A stretch of DNA of 64,000 nucleotides from Streptomyces varsoviensis (lineage in GTDB: Bacteria; Actinomycetota; Actinomycetes; Streptomycetales; Streptomycetaceae). Position 1 is the first letter of the stretch; each line of letters opens with the position of its first letter. Of the stretch, positions 1 through 10,039 are shown one piece after another. Location: assembly GCF_000718635.1 (NCBI RefSeq), contig NZ_JOBF01000013.1, forward strand, positions 186,001 through 250,000, in the 5' to 3' direction. A program made the position numbers and the translations under genes. The notes under the pieces are model-generated. The model made no database searches. It worked only from the letters and a program-made list of their open reading frames with translations, and was not told the DNA's origin.

Positions 1-585
1 CGGAACGAATGCCGAGCCGAGGAACGGCAGGAACTGGATGAGCAGCGGTTTGTTGCTCGCGGACTCGACGGTCTTGGAGATCAGGCCGAGCGCCACGGAG
101 AGCCAGGTCACCGAGAAGGCGATGGCGGCGAGGAGGCCGGCCGCGGCCAGCCACTCCAGCGGGGTCGCGTCGGACCGGAAGCCGACGGCGAAGGCGACGC
201 CGACGACCGGCACGGCGCTCACCATCGTCTGGACGACGCTCCCCAGGACATGCCCGGTCATGAAGGACGAGCGCGTGATGTTCATGGTGCGGAAGCGGTT
301 GATGATGCCTTCGGTCATGTCCGAACAGACCGCGATCGAGGTGGACATCGAGCCGGCGGCCACGCCCATGATGATGATGCCGGGCGTCAGATAGTTCAGA
401 TACGCGTCCCGGCCGCCGCCCATGCCGGCACCGATCGAGTCCCCGAAGGCGTACACGAACAGCAGCAGCATCAGGATCGGCGTCATGGCGCTGCCGAGGC
501 CCACGGACGGATAGCGGATCGCGTGCTTCAAATTTCGCCGCAGCATCGTCATCGAGTCGTGCACGGCATAGGTGAGCGTGCTCAT
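1..585 (-). CDS. ABC-2 type (DrrB-like) exporter permease, 3' end cut by window edge
   Basis: Membrane subunit of an ABC exporter, the partner of the ATPase encoded just upstream. About 195 N-terminal residues are visible; the frame runs off the left edge. It starts MSTLTYAVHDSMTMLRRNLK, then a hydrophobic stretch (PILMLLLFVYAFG), the segment YLTPGIIMMGVAAGSM and further membrane segments, which is the ABC2_membrane pattern of daunorubicin-resistance permeases. Its ATG overlaps the TGA of the ATPase gene (ATGA), so translation is probably coupled. Substrate unknown; drug or lipid export is a family-level inference. Confidence 0.9.
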   Translation of the reverse strand, partial: MSTLTYAVHDSMTMLRRNLKHAIRYPSVGLGSAMTPILMLLLFVYAFGDSIGAGMGGGRDAYLNYLTPGIIIMGVAAGSMSTSIAVCSDMTEGIINRFRTMNITRSSFMTGHVLGSVVQTMVSAVPVVGVAFAVGFRSDATPLEWLAAAGLLAAIAFSVTWLSVALGLISKTVESASNKPLLIQFLPFLGSAFVP

Positions 586-1823
586 CGCTGGGTCTCCTTC
601 GCGCTGGGCGCGGTGTCGGGGTCGGTTTCGTTGATGCCAGTGCCAGTGCCAGTGCCAGTGCCAGCGCCAGCGCCGGTGCCAGCCCCGGTGGCGGTGCCAG
701 CCCCGGTACTCGGGGCCCTGCCGTTGGCACCGTCGCCGGTCAGGGCGAGGAACACGTCGTCGAGGTCGGGGGTGTGCACGGAGAGGTCGGCGGCGCGGAC
801 GCCGGCCCCGTCGAGCCGGTCGAGCAGGGCGCGCAGCGCGTCGAGCCCGCCGTCGCCCGCCACGCGCAGCGCCAACTCCTCGTCGTCGCGGGCCGCTTCG
901 GGGAATGCGGCGGCAGCCCGCCCGTACTCCTCGGGGCCGGTGAACCGCAGGCGCACATGGCTGCCGGGTATCTGGGCCTTGAGCTCGTCGGCGGTGCCCT
1001 CGGCGACGATCCGCCCGCCGTCGAGGACCGCTATCCGGTCCGCCAACTGGTCGGCCTCCTCCAGGTATTGCGTGGTGAGGAAGACCGTGACGCCCCCGGC
1101 GACCAGCGACCGCACGGTCTCCCACATCGTGCGGCGGCTGCGCGGGTCGAGCCCCGTCGTCGGCTCGTCGAGGAAGATCACCTCGGGGTCGCCGACCAGC
1201 GTCATGGCGATGTCGAGGCGGCGCCGCATGCCGCCGGAGAAGAACGCGGCCCGCTTGTGCGCGACGTCCGCGATCTCGAACCGCTCCAGCAACTCCCGGG
1301 CCCTGGCGCGCCCTTCGCGCTTGCCCAGGCGCAGCAGGTCGGCCATGAGGAGCAGGTTCTCCTCGGCGGTGAGCAGGTCGTCCAGCGCGGCGAACTGCCC
1401 CGTGACGCCGATCGCCGCCCGTACGCCGTCCGGTGCCGTCGCCACGTCGTGCCCCGCCACCTGGGCCTGCCCGCCGTCGGCCGCGATGAGCGTGGACAGG
1501 ATCTGCACCGTCGTTGTCTTGCCCGCGCCGTTCGGCCCCAGCAGCGCGAACACGGTGCCCGCCGGTATCCGCAGGTCGATCCCGTCGAGGACGGTCTTGT
1601 CGCCGTACGACTTCCGCAGGTCGGCGGCGGACACCGCGGCCGGCCGCCGCTCGACGTCCTGCTGCTGGACGGCGAGCCGCTGATCGGCCCGCTGCCGGCT
1701 GCCCTGCCGCCGGCCGGCCTGCTGGTGCCGCCGGCCCCTGTCGTGCCCGGACGTGGGCGAGGGGTCGGTAGCGCGCCTGAGCGCGGAGGGGGGTGTGGGC
1801 GCGGGCGTGACAGGGGAGGGCAT
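582..1823 (-). CDS. ABC exporter ATP-binding subunit, DrrA/daunorubicin-resistance family
   Basis: Energy-coupling subunit of the exporter completed by the following permease. The 413-residue protein has Walker A GPNGAGKTT, signature FFSGGMRRRLD and Walker B VIFLDEPTTGLDPRS, followed by the C-terminal domain seen in DrrA-type ATPases. The start chosen, MPSPVTP, has a GAAGGA site about 10 nt upstream. Two parts are odd: a roughly 70-residue Arg/Gln-rich N-terminal extension before the ABC domain, and a Gly/Thr/Ala tail (GTGTGTG-like) encoded by a 6-bp repeat near 632-720. The upstream region carries repeated TGGCGYCA palindromes that may be operators. Substrate unknown. Confidence 0.88.
   Translation of the reverse strand: MPSPVTPAPTPPSALRRATDPSPTSGHDRGRRHQQAGRRQGSRQRADQRLAVQQQDVERRPAAVSAADLRKSYGDKTVLDGIDLRIPAGTVFALLGPNGAGKTTTVQILSTLIAADGGQAQVAGHDVATAPDGVRAAIGVTGQFAALDDLLTAEENLLLMADLLRLGKREGRARARELLERFEIADVAHKRAAFFSGGMRRRLDIAMTLVGDPEVIFLDEPTTGLDPRSRRTMWETVRSLVAGGVTVFLTTQYLEEADQLADRIAVLDGGRIVAEGTADELKAQIPGSHVRLRFTGPEEYGRAAAAFPEAARDDEELALRVAGDGGLDALRALLDRLDGAGVRAADLSVHTPDLDDVFLALTGDGANGRAPSTGAGTATGAGTGAGAGTGTGTGTGINETDPDTAPSAKETQR
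632..720 (-). repeat. Hexanucleotide-type repeat in the 3' end of the ABC ATPase gene
   Basis: On the plus strand, ccagtg/ccagcg/ccggtg units are repeated about a dozen times with small changes. On the coding strand they give an alternating Gly-Thr/Gly-Ala tail of the ATPase. Such short in-frame units are prone to copy-number change by slippage. Confidence 0.75.
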
Positions 1824-2237
1824 GAGGTCCCGTCCTTCTTCATCGTCGTGGCGTCGCCGCCGATGTCGGTGACGCCATAGTGGCACCATCGTGGCGTCAC
1901 CCGCAACCCCACCCAAGGGTGAATGTGGACCGCCCACCCCTCGACCCGCTTTGATCTGCGGATTCATCTCGGCTCCACCTTCGCGCCAATGTGGCGCCAC
2001 GCGGTGCCGTAACCCTTCCGACTCCCTCAGCGGCGCCGCGCGGCACCCAATGGCGCCACCACGGCAGCACACTGGCCCCTCACCGCCCCCGAAAACCGGC
2101 CCCACGTCCCCGCCTCACGCGTACGGGGGGTTTCCGCGAGCGATCGCCCACGTACGGCATCCACCAAGATGCAGCGCGTAACCACATGGGGTCTTATTTG
2201 GGCCTAAGCGAGTCCTGGGACCCGGAGGAGGCACTTC
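1824..2237. promoter_or_regulatory. Divergent intergenic region with repeated TGGCGYCA palindromes
   Basis: This 414-bp gap separates the minus-strand exporter from the plus-strand peptide importer. It holds CGTGGCGTC at 1847-1855 and again at 1890-1898. A perfect 10-bp inverted repeat, GGTGACGCCA at 1868-1877 and TGGCGTCACC at 1892-1901, has a 14-bp spacer that itself contains TGGCACCA. The palindrome GTGGCGCCAC lies at 1991-2000 and TGGCGCCA at 2051-2058. This looks like an operator cluster for a dimeric repressor, most likely serving the exporter; no regulator gene is in the visible neighbourhood. Confidence 0.6.
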
Positions 2238-3860
2238 ATGCGCGGAGCCACGCGCGCCAAGTGGGCCGTATGGGTGATGGTCGTCGTCGCCCTGGCCGCG
2301 GCGGGCTGCGGGGGCGGCAGGAGCGTGGGAAAGGGCGGGGCCGTACGGGCGTCATGGGGTGATCCGCAGAATCCGCTGGAGCCCGCGAACACCAACGAGG
2401 TCCAGGGCGGCAAGGTGCTGGACATGATCTTCCGGGGGCTGAAGCGGTACGACCCGAAGACCGGCGAGGCCGTCGACGTCATCGCCGACCGGATCGAGAC
2501 CGAGGACCAGCAGCACTTCACCGTCACCATCAAGGACGGCTGGTCCTTCAGCAACGGCGAGAAGGTCACGGCGCACTCCTTCGTGGACGCCTGGAACTAC
2601 GGGGCGGCGATCGGCAACGAGCAGAAGAACGCGTCCTTCTTCCAGTACATCGACGGCTACGACAAGGTCCACCCGGACTCGGGGAGCCCGAGCGCCAAGA
2701 CGCTCTCCGGGCTGGCGGTCAAGGACGACCGGACGTTCACGGTCAAGCTCAACCAGAAGTTCTCCACCTGGCCCGACACCCTGGGCTACGCCGCGTTCTC
2801 GCCGCTGCCGAAGGCGTTCTTCGACGACCACGACGGCTGGATCAAGAAGCCGATCGGCAACGGCCCGTACACCGTGCGCTCGTACGACAAGGGCACCGTG
2901 ATGCGGCTCGCCAAGTGGGACGCGTACCCGGGGCCCGACAAGGCCCGGAACAACGGCGTCGAGCTGCGGGTCTACACCGACAACAACACCGCCTACACCG
3001 ACCTCCAGGCCGGCAACCTCGACCTCGCCGACGACATCCCGGCCCAGCAGCTCAGGAACGTCAAGGCCGACCTGGGCGACCGCTACATCAACCAGCCCGC
3101 CGGCATCGTCCAGACGCTGGCCTTCCCGATGTATGACAAGGGGTGGTCCAAGAGCGGCATGGCGAAGGTCCGCAAGGGCCTGTCCATGGCCATCAACCGC
3201 AAGCAGATCACCGACGAGATCTTCCAGAAGACCCGGGTCCCGGCCACGGACTGGACCTCGCCGGTGCTCAGGGCCGAGGGCGGCTACAAGCCGGGGCTGT
3301 GCGGAAGCGCCTGCTCGTACGACCCCGCCCGGGCGAAGCGGCTGATCGCCGAGGGCGGCGGGCTGCCGGGCGGCAAGGTGACCGTCACCTCCAACGTCGA
3401 CACGGGCTCGCACCGGGTGTGGATGGACGCGGTCTGCAACAGCATCAACAACGTCCTCGACAGCGAGAAGGCGTGCACGGTCAACCCGATCGGCACGTTC
3501 GCGGACTTCCGCAACAAGCTCGGCGGACACCAGATGACCGGCCCCTTCCGGGCCGGCTGGCAGATGGACTACCCCCTCATCCAGGACTTCCTCCAGCCCC
3601 TCTACTACACCGACGCCTCCTCCAACGACGGGAAGTTCAGCGACCCGGAGTTCGACCGGCTGGTGGACAAGGCGAACGGCGAAAGCGACAAGGCGAAGGC
3701 GGTGTCCGACTTCCAGGACGCGGAGAAGGTGCTCGCCGACCAGATGCCGGTGATCCCGCTCTGGTACCAGAACGGCAGCGCGGGCTACTCCGAGAGCATC
3801 AGCAACGTCGCGCTGAACCAGTTCAGCGTCCCGGTCTACAACGAGATCAAGGTCAACTGA
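2238..3860 (+). CDS. Oligopeptide/dipeptide ABC importer, substrate-binding lipoprotein (SBP_bac_5)
   Basis: Extracellular peptide-binding lipoprotein of the first importer. The 540-residue protein has a lipoprotein signal peptide with lipobox AAGC (lipid-modified Cys24), then a full-length family 5 solute-binding domain. Recognisable blocks are WSFSNGEKVTAHSFVDAWNY in the N-terminal half and the C-terminal MPVIPLWYQNGSAGYS. A strong GGAGGAGG site lies 7 nt before the ATG. It is first in a five-gene operon with two permeases and two ATPases. Peptides are the family-typical substrate; the actual ligand cannot be read from sequence. Confidence 0.93.
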   Translation: MRGATRAKWAVWVMVVVALAAAGCGGGRSVGKGGAVRASWGDPQNPLEPANTNEVQGGKVLDMIFRGLKRYDPKTGEAVDVIADRIETEDQQHFTVTIKDGWSFSNGEKVTAHSFVDAWNYGAAIGNEQKNASFFQYIDGYDKVHPDSGSPSAKTLSGLAVKDDRTFTVKLNQKFSTWPDTLGYAAFSPLPKAFFDDHDGWIKKPIGNGPYTVRSYDKGTVMRLAKWDAYPGPDKARNNGVELRVYTDNNTAYTDLQAGNLDLADDIPAQQLRNVKADLGDRYINQPAGIVQTLAFPMYDKGWSKSGMAKVRKGLSMAINRKQITDEIFQKTRVPATDWTSPVLRAEGGYKPGLCGSACSYDPARAKRLIAEGGGLPGGKVTVTSNVDTGSHRVWMDAVCNSINNVLDSEKACTVNPIGTFADFRNKLGGHQMTGPFRAGWQMDYPLIQDFLQPLYYTDASSNDGKFSDPEFDRLVDKANGESDKAKAVSDFQDAEKVLADQMPVIPLWYQNGSAGYSESISNVALNQFSVPVYNEIKVN

Positions 3861-3933
3861 CCGCAGGCAGCCAGGGGTCCGGCGGGCCGCACCGCCCACC
3901 GGGCCATCCCCTCCCACCACCCCCGGAGCCCCC

Positions 3934-4857
3934 ATGGGACGCTATGTGATCCGGCGGCTGCTTCAGATGATCCCGGTGTTCATCGGCAGCACGTTCCTGA
4001 TCTTCTTCATGGTGTACGCGCTGGGCGACCCCGTCGCCGCCCTCTTCGGCGACAAGGCGCCCGACCCCGCCACCGCCGCCCAGATCCGCAAGGACCTCTA
4101 CCTCGACGAGCCGCTGTGGAAGCAGTACCTGCACTACATGGGGCAGGTGCTGCAAGGGAACTTCGGCACCGCCTTCAACGGCCAGAAGGTCACCGAGCTG
4201 ATGGGCACCGCCTTCCCCGTGACGTTGCGGCTCACCCTCGTGGCGATCGTCCTGGAGATGGTCATCGGCATCGTGCTCGGCGTCTTCAGCGGGCTGCGGC
4301 GCGGGCGCGCGGTGGACACGACCGTACTGCTGCTGACCCTGATCGTCGTCTCCGTCCCGACGTTCGTCAGCGGCTACCTCCTCCAGTACGTGTTCGGCGT
4401 GAAATGGGAGACGGCCGCGGCCTCCGTGGCCCCCGAGGCGCCCCTGGGCGAACTCCTGCTGCCCGGCCTCGTCCTGGCGCTGGTCTCCCTCGCGTACGTG
4501 ACCCGGCTGACCCGCACCTCGATCGCCGAGAACGCGCGCGCCGACTACGTCCGTACGGCCGTGGCCAAAGGGCTCCCCAGACGCCGGGTGATCATCCGGC
4601 ATCTGCTGCGGAACTCGCTCATCCCCGTCGTCACCTTCATCGGCACCGACATCGGATCGCTGATGGGCGGCGCCATCGTCACCGAGCGGATCTTCAACAT
4701 CCACGGCGTCGGCTACCAGCTCTACCAGGGCATCCTGCGGCAGAACTCGCCGACGGTGGTGGGCTTCGTGACCATCCTCGTCATCGTCTTCCTGCTGGCG
4801 AACCTGCTCGTGGACCTCCTGTACGCCGTGCTCGACCCGAGGATTCGCTATGCCTGA
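3934..4857 (+). CDS. Oligopeptide ABC importer permease, DppB/OppB type
   Basis: First integral membrane subunit, 307 residues, six predicted membrane segments. It opens MGRYVIRRLLQMIPVFIGST, the typical DppB/OppB first helix. The EAA loop that docks with the ATPases is visible around YVRTAVAKGLPRRRVIIRHLLRNSLIP. It lies 73 nt after the binding-protein gene and its last 8 nt overlap the next permease, so the three are co-transcribed and probably translationally coupled. Confidence 0.93.
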   Translation: MGRYVIRRLLQMIPVFIGSTFLIFFMVYALGDPVAALFGDKAPDPATAAQIRKDLYLDEPLWKQYLHYMGQVLQGNFGTAFNGQKVTELMGTAFPVTLRLTLVAIVLEMVIGIVLGVFSGLRRGRAVDTTVLLLTLIVVSVPTFVSGYLLQYVFGVKWETAAASVAPEAPLGELLLPGLVLALVSLAYVTRLTRTSIAENARADYVRTAVAKGLPRRRVIIRHLLRNSLIPVVTFIGTDIGSLMGGAIVTERIFNIHGVGYQLYQGILRQNSPTVVGFVTILVIVFLLANLLVDLLYAVLDPRIRYA

Positions 4858-5827
4858 GCCGTACGTTCCCAAGGAAGCCATCTCGCACGGCGACGGCGCC
4901 ACCGCCAACCTCGCCATGAGCGAGGCCGAGTCCCTGGAGAAGCCCCCGGGGCCGGGCGGCGGACCCGGTGACCCCTCCCTCAAGGCCCGCAGCCTCTGGT
5001 CCGACGCCTGGCACGATCTGCGCCGGAACCCGATCTTCATCATCTCCGCGCTGGTCATCCTCTTCCTGATCGTCATCGCGATCTGGCCGTCGCTGATCGC
5101 GAGCGGCAGCCCCTACAAGGCGGACCTCTCCAAGGCGCAGCGCGGCGCCTCGCCCGGCCACCCCTTCGGCTACGACACCCAGGGCCGCGACGTCTACACC
5201 CGCGTCGTCTACGGGGCGCGGGCATCGATCACCGTCGGCATCTGCGCCACCGCGGGCGCCGCCCTCCTGGGCAGCGTGCTCGGCGGCCTGGCCGGGTTCT
5301 TCGGCGGCTGGTGGGACGCGCTGCTGTCACGGATCGCGGATGTGTTCTTCGGCATCCCGATCATCCTGGGCGGCCTGGTCTTCCTGTCGGTGGTCACCAG
5401 CGGCTCGGTCTGGCCGGTGGTCGGCTTCATCGTGCTGCTGGGCTGGCCGCAGATCTCCCGCATCGCGCGCGGCTCGGTGGTGACGATCAAACAGAACGAC
5501 TTCGTGCAGGCGGCGCGGGCGCTGGGCGCGGGCAACGGGCGGATGCTGCTGCGGCACATCGCGCCGAACGCCGTCGCCCCCGTCATCGTCGTCGCCACCA
5601 TCGCGCTCGGCACCTACATCGCGCTGGAAGCGACCCTGTCGTTCCTCGGCGTCGGTCTGAAGCCGCCGACCGTCTCCTGGGGCATCGACATCTCCGACGC
5701 CGCGACCCGTATCCGCAACGCCCCGCACATGCTGCTGTGGCCGGCCGGCGCGCTGTCCATCACGGTGCTCGCGTTCATCATGCTCGGCGACGCGGTCCGC
5801 GACGCCCTCGACCCCAAGCTGCGCTGA
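4850..5827 (+). CDS. Oligopeptide ABC importer permease, DppC/OppC type
   Basis: Second membrane subunit, 325 residues. A roughly 50-residue Gly/Pro-rich cytoplasmic lead is followed by the OppC N-terminal region (SLWSDAWHDLRRNPIF), a GYDTQGRDVYTRVVYGAR block and an EAA loop at FVQAARALGAGNGRMLLRHIAPN. The ATG lies inside the end of the OppB-type gene. Family members form a heterodimeric pore with the OppB-type subunit. Confidence 0.93.
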   Translation: MPEPYVPKEAISHGDGATANLAMSEAESLEKPPGPGGGPGDPSLKARSLWSDAWHDLRRNPIFIISALVILFLIVIAIWPSLIASGSPYKADLSKAQRGASPGHPFGYDTQGRDVYTRVVYGARASITVGICATAGAALLGSVLGGLAGFFGGWWDALLSRIADVFFGIPIILGGLVFLSVVTSGSVWPVVGFIVLLGWPQISRIARGSVVTIKQNDFVQAARALGAGNGRMLLRHIAPNAVAPVIVVATIALGTYIALEATLSFLGVGLKPPTVSWGIDISDAATRIRNAPHMLLWPAGALSITVLAFIMLGDAVRDALDPKLR

Positions 5828-5838
5828 GGAGACGGCGG

Positions 5839-6949
5839 ATGACGACATCGGTGGATGGTGGGAACGGTCGTAGCGGAGGGAACGGCGGTCCCGGTGGGGT
5901 CGGCGGGACCGGTGGTTCCCGTGGGACCGGTGGTCCCCGTGGGACCGGTGGGACGGGGCCCTTGCTGGATGTACGCGACCTCCAGGTCGAGTTCCGTACG
6001 CGGGACGGCATCGCCAAGGCCGTCAACGGCGTCTCCTACAGCGTCGACGCGGGCGAGACCCTGGCCGTGCTGGGCGAGTCCGGGTCGGGCAAGTCGGTGA
6101 CCGCGCAGGCCGTGATGGGCATCCTCGACTCGCCGCCCGGGTTCGTCACGGGCGGCGAAGTGCTCTTCAAGGGCGAGGACCTGCTCACCATGGGGCGCGA
6201 GGCGCGCCGCAAGGTACGCGGCGCCAAGATGGCGATGATCTTCCAGGACGCGCTCTCCGCGCTGAACCCCGTGGTCTCGGTGGGCGCCCAGCTCGGCGAG
6301 ATGTACGAGGTGCACCGGGGGATGTCCCGCAAGGCGGCGCGGGCGAAGGCCGTCGAGCTGATGGAGCGGGTGCGCATCCCGGCCGCGCACCAGCGGGTCG
6401 GGGACTATCCGCACCAGTTCTCCGGCGGTATGCGCCAGCGCATCATGATCGCGATGGCGCTGGCGCTCCAGCCGGACCTGATCATCGCGGACGAGCCGAC
6501 CACCGCGCTCGACGTGACCGTGCAGGCCCAGGTGATGGACCTGCTCGCGGAGCTGCAACGCGAGTACAACATGGGGCTGATCCTGATCACGCACGACCTG
6601 GGCGTGGTCGCGGATGTCGCCGACAAGATCGCGGTGATGTACGCGGGCCGGATCGTGGAGACCGCGCCCGTCCACGAGTTGTACAAACGGCCGGCCCACC
6701 CGTACACCCGCGGCCTGCTCGACTCGATTCCCCGGCTCGACCAGAAGGGCCAGGAGCTGTACGCGATCAAGGGCCTGCCGCCCAACCTCGTCGCGATCCC
6801 GCCCGGCTGCCCCTTCAACCCGCGCTGCCCGCGCGTCCAGGACGTCTGCCGTACGGACCGGCCGCCGCTGTACGAGGTCGCCGAGGACGACGGCACGCCA
6901 CTGCCCGGCCGCACCAGCGCCTGCCACTTCTGGAAGGACGAGCTCGCCG

Positions 6950-6957
<8 letters not shown>
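5839..6957 (+). CDS. Oligopeptide ABC importer ATPase, DppD/OppD type
   Basis: First of two ATPases energising the importer, 372 residues. Walker A GESGSGKS, signature FSGGMRQRI and Walker [14 protein letters not shown] are present, with the C-terminal oligopeptide-importer domain ([14 protein letters not shown]) whose four cysteines can bind an iron-sulfur cluster in this family. I chose the ATG at 5839 after GAGGAGACGGCGG; the frame is open further upstream but overlaps the permease gene. The N-terminal 40 residues are a Gly-rich tail from an 18-bp repeat (GTGGGACCGGTGGT-like). The stop overlaps the next start. Confidence 0.92.
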
Positions 6958-8134
<1,177 letters not shown>

Positions 8135-8362
8135 CAGCTTGCCGGTCGGTGGTCGGCCGCTGGGCAGCCGGTGGTCGGCCGGTGAGTGGCTTCGGGCCGC
8201 TGATGAGTGGCCTTCGGGCCGCCGATCAGTGGCCTTCGGGGCGTTGACGAGCGGCTTCGGGCTGGTCGGGCGGGTGTGACGTTCCCGACGCGGGACGATC
8301 GGGGGCCGGTTCCGCGCCTATCGTGATCTCGCTGTACGGACAGCGGTACCGCGGGAAGGTGA
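8135..8362. repeat. Intergenic region with degenerate GTGGTCGGCCG / AGTGGCCTTCGGGC repeats
   Basis: After the importer operon, GTGGTCGGCCG occurs twice, then three copies of a GCTGATGAGTGGCCTTCGGG-like unit follow (about 8183-8262). No gene is supported here. A possible amidase promoter is CTATCGT near 8317. Confidence 0.5.
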
Positions 8363-8368
8363 ATGGCG

Positions 8369-9835
8369 ATGAGCGAGCACGAGATCTACTACCGGGACGC
8401 GACCGAACTCGCGGAACTCATCGCGGAACGGCAGGTCTCCGCGGTCGAGGTGGTCCGTGCCCACCTGGACCGCGTCGAATCGGTCAACCCGCGGCTCAAC
8501 GCCGTCGTGACGGTCGCCGCCGAGCAGGCCCTCGACGCGGCGGGCGCCGCCGACCGGGCGATCGCGGCGGGCGAGGCGACCGGCCCGCTGCACGGCGTCC
8601 CGTTCACGGTCAAGGACTCGCTGGACGCGGCGGGGACGGCGGCGACGCGCGGCTCGACGCTGTTCCGCGACCGGGTGCCGACGCGGGACGCGACGGCGGT
8701 GGCCCGGTTCCGGCAGGCCGGCGGGGTCCTGCTGGCCAAGACGAACCTGCCGGAGTTCTCCTACTGGACCGAGACGGACAACCCGCTCGTCGGCAGGGCC
8801 CACAACCCCTGGAACGGCGAGCGGACCCCGGGCGGCTCCAGCGGCGGCGAGTCGGCCGCGATCGCCGCCGGGATGTCGCCGCTCGGTCTCGGCAGCGACG
8901 TCGCCATCTCGGTACGGGGCCCCGCCCACGACACCGGCATCGTCGCCCTGAAGGCGACCCGCGGGCGGATTCCGGTCACCGGGCACTGGCCCGAGGTCCC
9001 CGGCCGCTACTGGCACGTCGGCCCGATGGCGCGCAGCGTCCGGGACATCGCGACCGCGCTGAAGGTGCTCGCGGGACCGGACGGCGTCGACGGCTACGTA
9101 CGGCAGGTGCCGCTCGACGCCGATCGGCGGGACGGGTGGCGGGAAGATGGGGGAGCCGGCGGGCGGGACGGCCTTCCGAGCGGGTTGGCCGGGCTGCGGG
9201 TGGGGTGGGCGACCGAACCCGCCTTCGGGCCGGTGGACCGCGAGGTCGCGGCCACGGTCACGGCCGCCGCCGACGCCCTGCGGACGCTGGGCTGCACCGT
9301 CGAGCCGGCCGAGGCGAACGGTCTGGCCGGGCTCGCGGACATCGACGCCACCGCGCTGAGCGCCGTGCTGTTCACCGCCGAGATCGTGCCGTACTTCCGA
9401 CGCGCCGCCGCCGGCCACGAGTCCGAACTGCACGGCGTCATCCAGCGGACGCTCGCCGCCCCGGACGTCACGATGGCCGACTACATCGACGCGCAGCACC
9501 AGGTCGAGCGGCTCAGCTCGCTGTTCGCCGGGTACTTCGAGCGCTACGACGTGCTGCTGTGCCCCGTCTGCCCCATCCCCGCGCCGCCGCACGCCCTCTC
9601 CAAGTTCGACGTCGACGGGGTCACCGTCCCGGCGCGCGGCATCATGCGCGCGACCGTTCCGTTCAACCTCACGGGACTGCCCGCGCTGTCGCTGCCGTTC
9701 GGGTCGAGCGGCGAGGGGCTGCCGATCGGCGTGCAGCTCGTCTCGCGCTGGTACGACGAGGGGACCCTGCTGCGGCTCGGCGCCGCGCTCGAAGGGATCA
9801 GCCCGGTGCGGGGGCTCCGGCCCGAGCTGGGGTGA
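8369..9835 (+). CDS. Amidase signature family hydrolase
   Basis: Predicted amide hydrolase of the amidase-signature family (Ser-cisSer-Lys triad), 488 residues. Visible landmarks are [10 protein letters not shown] (catalytic Lys), [15 protein letters not shown] (Gly/Ser signature with the cis-Ser) and [12 protein letters not shown], where the nucleophilic Ser is kept but the usual GGS is AIS. This belongs to a subgroup with that change rather than to GatA of the tRNA amidotransferase. An ATG at 8363 is also possible; the second ATG has better spacing from GGGAAGG. It is monocistronic; substrate unknown. Confidence 0.85.
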   Translation: MSEHEIYYRDATELAELIAERQVSAVEVVRAHLDRVESVNPRLNAVVTVAAEQALDAAGAADRAIAAGEATGPLHGVPFTVKDSLDAAGTAATRGSTLFRDRVPTRDATAVARFRQAGGVLLAKTNLPEFSYWTETDNPLVGRAHNPWNGERTPGGSSGGESAAIAAGMSPLGLGSDVAISVRGPAHDTGIVALKATRGRIPVTGHWPEVPGRYWHVGPMARSVRDIATALKVLAGPDGVDGYVRQVPLDADRRDGWREDGGAGGRDGLPSGLAGLRVGWATEPAFGPVDREVAATVTAAADALRTLGCTVEPAEANGLAGLADIDATALSAVLFTAEIVPYFRRAAAGHESELHGVIQRTLAAPDVTMADYIDAQHQVERLSSLFAGYFERYDVLLCPVCPIPAPPHALSKFDVDGVTVPARGIMRATVPFNLTGLPALSLPFGSSGEGLPIGVQLVSRWYDEGTLLRLGAALEGISPVRGLRPELG

Positions 9836-9930
9836 CGGGGCGGGGGCTGTCGGTGGGCCGGGGCGCGTGGGCGGTCGGCCGTACGTACTCGGCCGGGCTC
9901 AGGCGCTCGACCGGCTGTACGTGCGCGGCC

Positions 9931-10032
9931 TGGCGTACGTACCGTGCCGACGCGTTGGCGTACGTACCGTGCTGGCGCCTTGGCGTACGTACCGTGCCGA
10001 CGCGCCTTGGCTTACGTATCGTGCCGGCGCCC
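9931..10032. repeat. Four tandem copies of a 25-bp CGTACGTACC-containing repeat
   Basis: Units begin TGGCGTACGTACCGTGC at 9931, 9956 and 9981 and TGGCTTACGTATCGTGC at 10008, with 25-27 bp periods. They lie between the convergent amidase and NmrA-like genes. The 25-27 bp period and convergent setting argue against coding. Confidence 0.85.
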
Positions 10033-10039
10033 TGGCGCC

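Noticed and set aside
1824..2105. N-terminal extension of the DrrA-type ATPase to 2105
   Set aside because: The extra 94 residues cover the operator-like repeats, and the ATG at 1823 has a good ribosome site.
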